The notes under the pieces: model-generated
What the model was told of the DNA's origin: nothing
The model's database searches: none
What the model saw: the letters and a program-made list of their open reading frames with translations, nothing else
Part shown: positions 52,475 through 60,163 of the stretch, piece after piece
Position numbering within the stretch: position 1 is the stretch's first letter
Layout: the number at the start of each line of letters is the position of its first letter
Position numbers and translations under genes: made by a program
DNA from: Betaproteobacteria bacterium UKL13-2
GTDB lineage: Bacteria > Pseudomonadota > Gammaproteobacteria > Burkholderiales > Usitatibacteraceae
DNA length: 64,000 bases
Assembly (NCBI GenBank): GCA_001602455.1
Contig: CP012157.1
Coordinates: forward strand, 3,095,733-3,159,732
Direction of reading: 5' to 3'

Positions 52475-54202
52475 TTACTTCTTCGCTGTGGTCGGATTCA
52501 AGCTGGTGATACGTCCACTTTCGGTACCAGCCGTTTCATCAATCACCGCATTGATCAGCGTTGGCCGCTTCGAACGAATTGCTTCTTCCATTGCAGCGCG
52601 CAGTTCGACGGGGGTAGTCGCGTTGACGCCAACACCCCCAAAGGCCTCCATCAATTTATCGTAGCGCGCACCTTTGACAAACACCGTAGGCGCAACATCA
52701 GCACCTCCGGTCGGGTTGACGTCTGTGCCACGATAAACGCCGTTGTTGTTCATGATCACGATACAAACCGGCAGGTTGTAGCGGCAAATGGTCTCGACTT
52801 CCATCCCTGAAAATCCGAACGCACTATCGCCTTCGATTGCGATGACTGATTCTCCCGTTTCAACCGCAGCAGCAACAGCGAACCCCATCCCGATCCCCAT
52901 GATGCCCCAAGTGCCGACGTCAAGGCGCTTTCGCGGCTTGTACATATCCACGATGCTGCGCGTGAAGTCGAGGGCGTTAGCCCCTTCATTTACCAGCATT
53001 GCGTCTGGGTTCGCCTTGACGATATCGCGCACCACATTGAGTGCGCTATGGAAATTCATCGGCGTGGGATTCTTCGCCAATGTTTCCGCAAGTTTGGTGA
53101 TGTTTTTTGTTTTACGCTCGGCGATGGCGGATAGCCACTCCAGTGGTGGTTTCGCCCATCCCGTATCGATACCGGCAAGTAGCGCCGCGACACACGAGCC
53201 CATATCGCCGATAAGCGGTGCGTCAATGGCGACGTTGCTATCGGCTTCGGTCGGTGAGATATCGACCTGAATAAACTTCTGCCCACCCCAAGCCTTATGA
53301 TCCTTGCCGCCCCAAGTCTTACCCTTGCCGTGTGAGAGCAACCAGTTCAAGCGGGCACCAAGCAACATCACGACATCTGCCTCCGGCAACACAAAGGAGC
53401 GCGCCGCAGCCGCGGATTGCTCATGCGTGTCGGGCAACAGCCCCTTGGCCATCGACATCGGCAAGTAGGGGATTCCTGTCCTTTCAATTAAGGCGCGAAT
53501 ATCGGCATCTGCTTGTGCATAGGCCGCCCCCTTGCCCAACAAAATCAGCGGGCGTTTCGCGCCCTTCAACAAATCGAGCGCACGGACTACCGCATCGGGT
53601 GCAGGAATTTGGCGCGGCGCCGGGTCGATGACTTTAATCAGCGAGGCTTTACCTGCGGCTGCATCCATCGTTTGCGTAAACAGCTTCGCGGGCAAATCGA
53701 GATATACGCCCCCCGGACGCCCGGATACAGCGGCACGAATTGCGCGCGCGATACCAATACCAATATCCTCAGCATTCAAGACGCGAAACGCCGCTTTACA
53801 GAGCGGTTTGGCGATGGCGAGTTGATCCATTTCCTCGTAATCGCCCTGTTGCAAATCGACGATTTCACGCTCGCTGGAGCCGGAGATCAGAATCATCGGG
53901 AAACAATTGGTTGTCGCATTTGACAACGCGGTGAGCCCGTTTAGAAAGCCGGGGGCTGATACCGTCAAACACACCCCCGGTTTGTGCGTAATAAACCCTG
54001 CAATCGCGGCTGCGTTGCCTGCATTCTGCTCGTGTCGGAACGAGATAACGCGCATACCCTCGGCCTGTGCCATTCGCGTCAAATCGGTGATGGGGATTCC
54101 TGGCAAGCCGTAGATCGTATTAAGCCCATTGAGCTTAAGCGCGTCGATAACGAGATGAAAGCCATCTGCCGTGTCCTGTGTTTGTGTTGCCGTTGTCATC
54201 AT
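52475..54202 (-). CDS. oxc: Oxalyl-CoA decarboxylase
   Basis: Starting at one of the adjacent ATGs at 54202/54199 (after GAGGCGTC), the protein has 575 residues of the thiamine-diphosphate family. The N-terminal glutamate that activates ThDP lies in [18 protein letters not shown]. The Mg-ThDP motif is [20 protein letters not shown] with ...IMNNNG. Family phrases are [20 protein letters not shown] and [17 protein letters not shown]. It releases CO2 from oxalyl-CoA to give formyl-CoA. It is first in the operon oxc-frc-formyltransferase and is transcribed away from a Crp/Fnr-type regulator. Confidence 0.96.
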   Translation of the reverse strand: MMTTATQTQDTADGFHLVIDALKLNGLNTIYGLPGIPITDLTRMAQAEGMRVISFRHEQNAGNAAAIAGFITHKPGVCLTVSAPGFLNGLTALSNATTNCFPMILISGSSEREIVDLQQGDYEEMDQLAIAKPLCKAAFRVLNAEDIGIGIARAIRAAVSGRPGGVYLDLPAKLFTQTMDAAAGKASLIKVIDPAPRQIPAPDAVVRALDLLKGAKRPLILLGKGAAYAQADADIRALIERTGIPYLPMSMAKGLLPDTHEQSAAAARSFVLPEADVVMLLGARLNWLLSHGKGKTWGGKDHKAWGGQKFIQVDISPTEADSNVAIDAPLIGDMGSCVAALLAGIDTGWAKPPLEWLSAIAERKTKNITKLAETLAKNPTPMNFHSALNVVRDIVKANPDAMLVNEGANALDFTRSIVDMYKPRKRLDVGTWGIMGIGMGFAVAAAVETGESVIAIEGDSAFGFSGMEVETICRYNLPVCIVIMNNNGVYRGTDVNPTGGADVAPTVFVKGARYDKLMEAFGGVGVNATTPVELRAAMEEAIRSKRPTLINAVIDETAGTESGRITSLNPTTAKK

Positions 54203-54561
54203 ATGACGCCTCGTTTGATGATCGTCCAATACGGCGTGTGGTTTCAACACCTGTCAAACGATTGTTTTTCTCACTAATCCAACCCGAGTCGAAGCCCAAT
54301 ATGCGCCTTCGCTCTGCCCCGTATGCTTGAACCTAGAAGCGGCAGTTGGCCGCTAGAATCGCCTGAAACACCGCGCCATGCCTTGGGTTTGGTGTTGGCA
54401 TATCAGGCTCGCATCTACTGTCGCGGTGCCTTGCCCGCAAACCTGAAAAGCATACACTTACACCCGTTTAACTGCCGTTTATAGGTTCAATTTCATCGTG
54501 CATCATAGAAATGACAGAATGAGAGCGCCTTGACGCCTGTCAATCGACTTTGGAAATCACG
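54203..54561. promoter_or_regulatory. Divergent promoter region of oxc and the Crp/Fnr regulator
   Basis: About 360 bp between the oppositely transcribed genes. At 54530-54543 the perfect palindrome TTGAC-GCCT-GTCAA resembles Fnr/Crp-family boxes (TTGATNNNNATCAA) and lies 18 bp before the regulator's ATG. Between 54300 and 54440 nothing further could be recognised. The region probably contains promoters for both genes. Confidence 0.5.
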
Positions 54562-55188
54562 ATGACCCTGCTCATTTCCCACCCCCAACGCGAGCTCATT
54601 CGCACTCAACTCGCCCGCAACATCGTCTTGCGCACCCTCAAGCCGCGCGCCTTTAGCGACCTCGAAAAATATCTGTCGATCGCCGATTACAAGAAAGGCG
54701 ACCTGTTGCTGGGTCAGGGTGAACACGATATGCATCAATACTTCGTTCTGGATGGGATACTCAAACGCGTCGTGTCCAACCAAGAAGGCAAGGAAATGAT
54801 CCTTCGCTTTTCGTCAGAAGACGATATGGAAACAAGTTATGCCGCATGGCGGCTACGCACCCCAACGCCATACGCGATTCGCGCAGTGACTAAAGCCCGC
54901 GTCGCGATGTTGCCGATGGAAACTTGGGTCGAGTTCTTGGAGAGCCATCCGACCATGAAGGGCGATTTTGAGTACGAAGTCATGCACCTCATGTCGGAGG
55001 TAATGGCGCATACGATTACGCTGCATTTGCTGGATGCACAAGGTCGCGTTCAACGGTTCCTACGCAAACATCCAGAGCTCTACGAACGGGTGCCGATGAA
55101 AGAACTCGCAGCGCACCTTAATCTTTCCGCAGAGACGCTTTCAAGACTCAAACAAAAGGGCAAGATTCAGGCCATTCTCGCCCGCTGA
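54562..55188 (+). CDS. Crp/Fnr-family transcriptional regulator
   Basis: The ATG at 54562 gives 208 residues; a TTG at 54550 would add four. A cyclic-nucleotide-binding-type beta barrel is seen at about 30-120 (YLSIADYKKGDLLLGQGEHD, YFVLDGILKRVVSNQEGKEM, TSYAAWRLRTPTPYAIRAVT). The winged helix-turn-helix at the end is VPMKELAAHLNLSAETLSRL. No N-terminal Fnr cysteine cluster is present, so it is not an O2-sensing Fnr. Divergent placement from oxc suggests control of oxalate use. Ligand unknown. A family-A repeat begins 3 bp after the stop. Confidence 0.88.
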   Translation: MTLLISHPQRELIRTQLARNIVLRTLKPRAFSDLEKYLSIADYKKGDLLLGQGEHDMHQYFVLDGILKRVVSNQEGKEMILRFSSEDDMETSYAAWRLRTPTPYAIRAVTKARVAMLPMETWVEFLESHPTMKGDFEYEVMHLMSEVMAHTITLHLLDAQGRVQRFLRKHPELYERVPMKELAAHLNLSAETLSRLKQKGKIQAILAR

Positions 55189-55191
55189 AGG

Positions 55192-55402
55192 GGGAACTTC
55201 TAAAAACCGTCGCGAGCGGGCGAAGTTCGTGCCGACGGGTTTGGCAAACACGGGACACGTACCCAGTGTACGGCGAGCACCGCAGGCGCGAAATTCGCCC
55301 ACGCAGCAGGTTTATAGAAGTGCCCAAGGCTCAGAACAGCCCTATTGACGGGCAGTTCCAGCCATTTTTGCTTCTAGATGCCCGCCAGACAACGACTTTT
55401 GC
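55192..55402. repeat. Family A repeat with adjoining palindrome P
   Basis: One complete A unit (55192-55325, GGGAACTTCTAAAAACC ... TTTATAGAAGTGCCC) followed by palindrome P (CCCTATTGACGGGC ... GCCCGCCAGACAACG, to about 55395). No second A unit closes it, so it is half of the composite type seen elsewhere. Confidence 0.7.
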
Positions 55403-55462
55403 CAGCTCACTTGGCGCTCAGTACATTGCACGCGGCATCATGCGATTGAAACCATGCTTGGT

Positions 55463-55648
55463 TCAGCGCACTTTCTTGCGTGCGACAAAACTATGAATGC
55501 CCAGCGTGAGCAAGCCAACGATGGCGTGACTAATGATCAGCGTAGGCATCTCATTGCGTGGAATCACCCCCGCGATACTCAACACCAAACTCACCATTCC
55601 AGCCATAAAGACGATGCCGACCATCGCACTAAAAAATGGGAACGTCAT
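55463..55648 (-). CDS. Small two-helix membrane protein
   Basis: The ATG at 55648, with GAGGAC ahead, gives 61 residues: MTFPFFSAMVGIVFMAGMVS, LVLSIAGVIPRNEMPTLIIS, HAIVGLLTLGIHSFVARKKV. Two hydrophobic helices surround a short polar loop, ending in a basic tail on the cytoplasmic side. No family was recognised. It stands about 120 bp downstream of tctA on the same strand and might be co-transcribed. Confidence 0.6.
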   Translation of the reverse strand: MTFPFFSAMVGIVFMAGMVSLVLSIAGVIPRNEMPTLIISHAIVGLLTLGIHSFVARKKVR

Positions 55649-55769
55649 GATTGTCCTCGAAAAGAAGTGGGAAGAGAGCACACAATTTAACGCATCGTAG
55701 CCGACTTCGCGCGGACGCTCTTGAACCGTGTGGATTTGCCGGCTATTGCTGATGCGACAGCCGAATCAA

Positions 55770-57275
55770 CTAGCGACGAACACGTTTGATCACTGACGAC
55801 AGCGGCGCCCAGAACAGCATCAGCAGCGCGAGGGTCGTAATGGAACCGACCAGCGGGTTGCTGAAGAAAATCGTGACGGTGCCCTGTGAGGCCAACATCG
55901 ACTGACGGAATGCATCCTCGGCGCGGTCACCAAGCACTAGCGCCAACACCAGCGGTGCGAGTGGGTAGTCGAGTTTCTTAAACACATAACCTATCACGCC
56001 GAAAACGACCATCAACCATACGTCGAACATCGAGCTGTGCACGGTGAATGCACCAATGGCGCAAATCACGAGAATGACCGGGGCGATGATCGAAAACGGA
56101 ATTCTCAAGATTGCAGCGAAGAAAGGCACGGTGGTCAGCACCACAATCAACCCGGCGATATTGCCGAGGTACATTGAGGCAATCAGACCCCAAACAAAAT
56201 CCTTCTTTTCTTCGAATAACATTGGGCCCGGCTGCAAGCCCCAGACCAGCAGGCCACCAAGCAGTACAGCCGCGGTGGGCGAACCAGGTATGCCAAGCGT
56301 CAACATTGGGAGAAGCGCGGACGTACCTGCGGCGTGTGCCGCCGTCTCCGGCGCAATGACGCCCTCGATTTCACCCTTACCGAAATTAGCGCCCGTGGGC
56401 GAAAACTTCTTCGCCACCCCATAACCCATGAATGAGGCCGGCGTGGCGCCGCCTGGCGTAATCCCCATCCAGCAGCCGATCACAGAAGAACGCAGCGAGG
56501 TCTTCCAGTATTTCGGCAATTCTTTCCATGTTTCGAGCACGACTTTCATTTTCATCTTACCAGTCATACCCTTGAAGTCGAGCCCCTCCTCAATGGTGAG
56601 CAGAATCTCGCCGATACCGAATAAACCAATCACCGCGATCAAGAAATCAAAGCCCTTAAGCAGTTCAGTGAAGCCGAAAGTGAGGCGTAGTTGGCCAGTC
56701 ACTGTATCAAGACCGACCGCTGCCAAGGCAAAGCCCAGCATCATCGCCGCGACCGTTTTCATCGGTGGCGATTTGGTCATGCCGACAAAACTACAGAAGG
56801 TGAGCAGGTAAACGGCAAAAAACTCAGGTGGGCCAAAGCGCAACGCGAATTTCGCGACCAGCGGTGCCAAAAACGTGATCATCAGCACGGCGATAAACGC
56901 GCCGACAAACGACGAAGTAAATGCGGCCGTAAGCGCCTCACCCGCTTTGCCTTGTTGCGCCATCGGATAACCGTCGAAGGTGGTCGCCACACTCCAAGGC
57001 TCGCCTGGGATATTGAACAGGATCGAGGTGATCGCACCACCGAAAAGCGCACCCCAATAAATACAGGACAGCAAAATAATGGCACTAACCTGTCCCGCTG
57101 GGGTATTGCCCATGGCGAACGTCAGTGGTAACAGGATCGCCACGCCGTTTGCGCCGCCCAAGCCCGGCAGCACGCCGATCAAAACCCCGAGGATGATGCC
57201 CACCATCATCAAACCGAGATTCATGGGCGTGAGTGCGACCGCGAAACCATGCATCAAGCTATTGATTTCTTCCAT
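55770..57275 (-). CDS. tctA: Tripartite tricarboxylate transporter, large membrane subunit
   Basis: A 501-residue integral membrane protein of the TctA family: GVLIGVLPGLGGANGVAILL, YWGALFGGAITSILFNIPGE, EGVIAPETAAHAAGTSALLP and PMLTLGIPGSPTAAVLLGGL are hallmark segments. About eleven to twelve hydrophobic helices. It forms the transport channel with TctB, energised by ion gradients. Last of the tctC-tctB-tctA run and separated from tctB by 11 bp. Substrates of the family are citrate, tartrate, terephthalate and other carboxylates; the neighbouring oxalate genes make oxalate or a dicarboxylate worth considering. Confidence 0.95.
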   Translation of the reverse strand: MEEINSLMHGFAVALTPMNLGLMMVGIILGVLIGVLPGLGGANGVAILLPLTFAMGNTPAGQVSAIILLSCIYWGALFGGAITSILFNIPGEPWSVATTFDGYPMAQQGKAGEALTAAFTSSFVGAFIAVLMITFLAPLVAKFALRFGPPEFFAVYLLTFCSFVGMTKSPPMKTVAAMMLGFALAAVGLDTVTGQLRLTFGFTELLKGFDFLIAVIGLFGIGEILLTIEEGLDFKGMTGKMKMKVVLETWKELPKYWKTSLRSSVIGCWMGITPGGATPASFMGYGVAKKFSPTGANFGKGEIEGVIAPETAAHAAGTSALLPMLTLGIPGSPTAAVLLGGLLVWGLQPGPMLFEEKKDFVWGLIASMYLGNIAGLIVVLTTVPFFAAILRIPFSIIAPVILVICAIGAFTVHSSMFDVWLMVVFGVIGYVFKKLDYPLAPLVLALVLGDRAEDAFRQSMLASQGTVTIFFSNPLVGSITTLALLMLFWAPLSSVIKRVRR

Positions 57276-57286
57276 GTCGGGCTCCG

Positions 57287-57820
57287 TTAGTTGAGACCGA
57301 GCATGGCTTCAAGGGGCCCTTTTGGCAGCGGCACCTTAAACCAAATCTCGAACATGAGGAAGAACACAATAGGTACGGCGAAGCTGACGCTAACGGTTTT
57401 ACCCCAGCCGTATTTACCGAGCCACAACATAAACACGGCGATAAATATGGCTGAAGCAACGTAAATACCAATTCCCGGTATTGCACCTATGCCACCAATG
57501 GCGACAACATAAATCACTGTTGGCACCATCACCGACATCACCATTCGGAACGACCCCCGACTCACAAATGATTCACCACCGTCGGCGACAGATTTCTCAC
57601 GCAGGGCGTTGACGAAATTGATTACGCTCGCCGCGCACAGAATGGCACCAATATAGAAGGGGAAATAACCCGATTCTGGACCGTCACTCCCCCACTTGGA
57701 ACCAAGCCGGTAGCTGTCCCAAATGACAACGGCGCCAATCACAAAAATGATTACAGCCGTTACCGCATCAACCATCCGCAGAGATGCGGCTGATTTTTCG
57801 TTCGATTGTTGCTGACTCAC
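57287..57820 (-). CDS. tctB: Tripartite tricarboxylate transporter, small membrane subunit
   Basis: A 177-residue protein with four hydrophobic helices (AVTAVIIFVIGAVVIWDSY; SGYFPFYIGAILCAASVINF; VMVPTVIYVVAIGGIGAIPG; IFIAVFMLWLGKYGWG). This is the normal TctB layout and includes the GPExGYFPFxIG phrase typical of the family. It lies between tctC and tctA on the same strand, starting 164 bp after tctC. Confidence 0.92.
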   Translation of the reverse strand: MSQQQSNEKSAASLRMVDAVTAVIIFVIGAVVIWDSYRLGSKWGSDGPESGYFPFYIGAILCAASVINFVNALREKSVADGGESFVSRGSFRMVMSVMVPTVIYVVAIGGIGAIPGIGIYVASAIFIAVFMLWLGKYGWGKTVSVSFAVPIVFFLMFEIWFKVPLPKGPLEAMLGLN

Positions 57821-57984
57821 GCGACACTCCTCAATGAATGCGCTACGACAAAACCAAATCGCGTGAGCGTCACGCTCTCTAGGCTATGTGTTGCTTCGTG
57901 ATGAAACAGCGACCACGCTCACGTCGCAGGGCATTGTCCCGTGAGTGCGGGAGAAATTACATGACCTATCTCTATTTTTCGAAA

Positions 57985-59022
57985 TTATTTTTTCGCGAGG
58001 AAGCCGGCTTCGGACATCAGCGACTGATGGCGTTGTTCTTCTTTGGTTAGCCATTTGACAAACTCGTCACCAGTCAACGTGGTCGAATCAAATGCGCCTT
58101 TCTCCATGAACTCTTTCCAGTCCGGTGTCGCTTGGATTTTTTTGAACAACTCGATGTAGAAAGCGACCTGTTCTTTGGTCACACCGCCCGGCATAAAGAT
58201 GCCGCGCAACATCTGGTAGTCCACATCCATGCCTTGAGTCTTGCAAGGCGGGATGTCAGACCAAGACAACGTCGCTGTTACCTTCGCCTTGTAAGGCATC
58301 ACCTTGTCATCAAACACACAGAGGGCACGCAGCTTACCGGCACGCCATTGTTCGACCGCTTCGATCGGATTGTTCACCGTGGAATCGACGTGTTTGCCAA
58401 CCAACTGAACAGCAACCTCGCCGCCCCCCTTATAAGGAATATAGATGAACTTGTCACCCGTAAGCTTTTCAATAGCCACGGTAATGATTTGGTCTTCTTG
58501 TTTGGAGCCCGTGCCGCCCATCTTAAACTTGTTCGGGCCAGCCGCCTTAACGGCTGTCGTGTACTCCTTCGCAGTCTTGTAGGGAGTGTCTGCATTGACC
58601 CATAACACGAACTGATCGAGCGCCAACATTTGAACAGGCGTGAGGTCTTTCCAGTTGAACGGTATCCCTGTGGCCAGTGGTGTGGTGAACAGATTGGAAA
58701 GCGTGATGATAATCTTGTGCGGATCTTTGGCTGCCCCCTTCACATCAAGAAAACCTTCTGCCCCAGCACCGCCGCTCTTGTTCACGACAATAAGTGACTG
58801 CTTCATGAGGTTATGTTTTGTCACAACCCCCTGAATAAACCGCGCCATTTGGTCGGCACCACCGCCAGTCCCCGCTGGCACAACAAATTCAACCGATTTT
58901 GTCGGCTCCCATGCCGACCCAACAGCGGCAAATCCGGTGCCAAAAGCGACGACCGCACCAACCGCGGCACTAAGGATATTCCGGCCAAACTTTGAGGTAA
59001 AGGATTTTTGCGTTTTATGCAT
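57985..59022 (-). CDS. tctC: Bug/TctC-family periplasmic carboxylate-binding protein
   Basis: A 345-residue protein with an N-terminal signal (hydrophobic core ILSAAVGAVVAFGTGFAAVG). The TctC fold shows WEPTKSVEFVVPAGTGGGAD, LIVVNKSGGAGAEGFLDVKG, KFKMGGTGSKQEDQIITVAI and GVTKEQVAFYIELFKKIQAT. Bug receptors bind carboxylated organic solutes in the periplasm and hand them to TctAB. Here it leads the tct operon. Ligand unknown, but placement near frc/oxc suggests a small carboxylate. Confidence 0.93.
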   Translation of the reverse strand: MHKTQKSFTSKFGRNILSAAVGAVVAFGTGFAAVGSAWEPTKSVEFVVPAGTGGGADQMARFIQGVVTKHNLMKQSLIVVNKSGGAGAEGFLDVKGAAKDPHKIIITLSNLFTTPLATGIPFNWKDLTPVQMLALDQFVLWVNADTPYKTAKEYTTAVKAAGPNKFKMGGTGSKQEDQIITVAIEKLTGDKFIYIPYKGGGEVAVQLVGKHVDSTVNNPIEAVEQWRAGKLRALCVFDDKVMPYKAKVTATLSWSDIPPCKTQGMDVDYQMLRGIFMPGGVTKEQVAFYIELFKKIQATPDWKEFMEKGAFDSTTLTGDEFVKWLTKEEQRHQSLMSEAGFLAKK

Positions 59023-59152
59023 GTGGGTCTCCGAGTAAGTTATGTCGCTATGATCAAACTATTGTTATCGCTGATGAACTGCTGAAACACCTCGCTTCAA
59101 CCGCGCCGCACGCTCTTCCTCACACGGCGCACTGACATTCCTCCAACCACTA

Positions 59153-59176
59153 GGGAACTTCTAAAAACCTACTACA
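59153..59176. repeat. Family A terminal fragment
   Basis: GGGAACTTCTAAAAACCTACT is the terminal sequence of family A, but nothing of the interior follows. The TerC gene stop lies at 59183, directly beyond it. Confidence 0.55.
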
Positions 59177-59182
59177 AACTCT

Positions 59183-59899
59183 TCAGAGCGTACTCGGTGT
59201 ACCTGGCGCTGCGCGGACTTCATGCCGCTTTGCAAGCAGCTTACCCACAATGACGACGGTCGCCGCGCCAAGTGCTGGCACCACGTAGTGCATCCAGCCG
59301 ACATTTTGCTTGATCCATTCAGCACTCACGGGGTCAGTAATTGCCATCTCACCAGCGACAAATCCGAGCAGCGCCGCCCCCAGTGTAATGATGATGGGAA
59401 AGCGTTCCATCAGCTTCATCAGAAGTGTGCTGGCAAAAATAATCAACGGGATCGAAATTGCCAAGCCGAGCACGAGCAAGGTGAATTTGAACTCAGCGGG
59501 TGCGGCGTCCGCCGCGGCAGCGACTGCAATCACGTTATCCACACTCATCACTAAGTCTGCCACCAAAATTGTCTTCACCGCCGCCAGTAAGTTGGAGTGT
59601 CCGGCAATGTCGGCGCCGTCTTCTTCTGGAACCAAAAGTTTGATGCCAATCCAAAGCAGGAGCGCTGCGCCAATGATTTTCAACCATGGGAACGCCAGCA
59701 GCTTCACCGCGAACACCGTGAGGATAATCCTGAGCACAATCGCGGCACCCGAACCCCAAAAGATCGCCTTCTTTTGTTGTTTCCCCGCTAGGCTTCGTGC
59801 GGCAAGGGCAATGACAACCGCGTTATCTCCAGACAGGACAATATTGACGCCAATAATTTTGAGCAGCGCCGTCAGAAACAGAGGGTCAAGAAAATTCAT
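59183..59899 (-). CDS. TerC-family integral membrane protein (YjbE type)
   Basis: A 238-residue protein with seven hydrophobic helices. The conserved acidic sites are NIVLSGDNAVVIALAARSL (helix 1) and ILVADLVMSVDNVIAVAAAA (middle), with the GAALLLWIGIKLLVPEE loop between. These N-x-x-x-S-x-D-N signatures define TerC/Alx proteins, which transport metal ions such as manganese or calcium in studied cases. No yybP-ykoY riboswitch was recognised upstream. Single-gene unit. Confidence 0.92.
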   Translation of the reverse strand: MNFLDPLFLTALLKIIGVNIVLSGDNAVVIALAARSLAGKQQKKAIFWGSGAAIVLRIILTVFAVKLLAFPWLKIIGAALLLWIGIKLLVPEEDGADIAGHSNLLAAVKTILVADLVMSVDNVIAVAAAADAAPAEFKFTLLVLGLAISIPLIIFASTLLMKLMERFPIIITLGAALLGFVAGEMAITDPVSAEWIKQNVGWMHYVVPALGAATVVIVGKLLAKRHEVRAAPGTPSTL

Positions 59900-60006
59900 A
59901 GATGGTCGTTACTAGACAAATGCGGTATCGGTTGGGCATCGGGCTTGGGGACCTACTGCACTGGGCACCCATATTCAGGTGGCCGATTGTCAGTCGGCGC
60001 AGGGGC

Positions 60007-60062
60007 TACAAGGAGCTACAAGGGGCTACAAGGGGCTACAAGCAGAGGCTACAAACAGGGGT
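60007..60062. repeat. Tandem repeat of about 11 bp (GCTACAAGGGG)
   Basis: Five imperfect copies of GGCTACAAGGG run between the divergent TerC and transglycosylase genes. The rest of the 260-bp gap shows no gene. Confidence 0.7.
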
Positions 60063-60163
60063 TAGAGTTGTTCGAACGTAATTTAAGAACGATAGGGAAT
60101 GATAAAGGTCGAAAGGCTAAAATGACACTCAATGATAACCCCTCAACGATTCGTTAAATTTTG

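Noticed and set aside
59900-60006. yybP-ykoY manganese riboswitch upstream of the TerC gene
   Set aside because: TerC genes sometimes carry one, but the typical paired core could not be found in this short leader.
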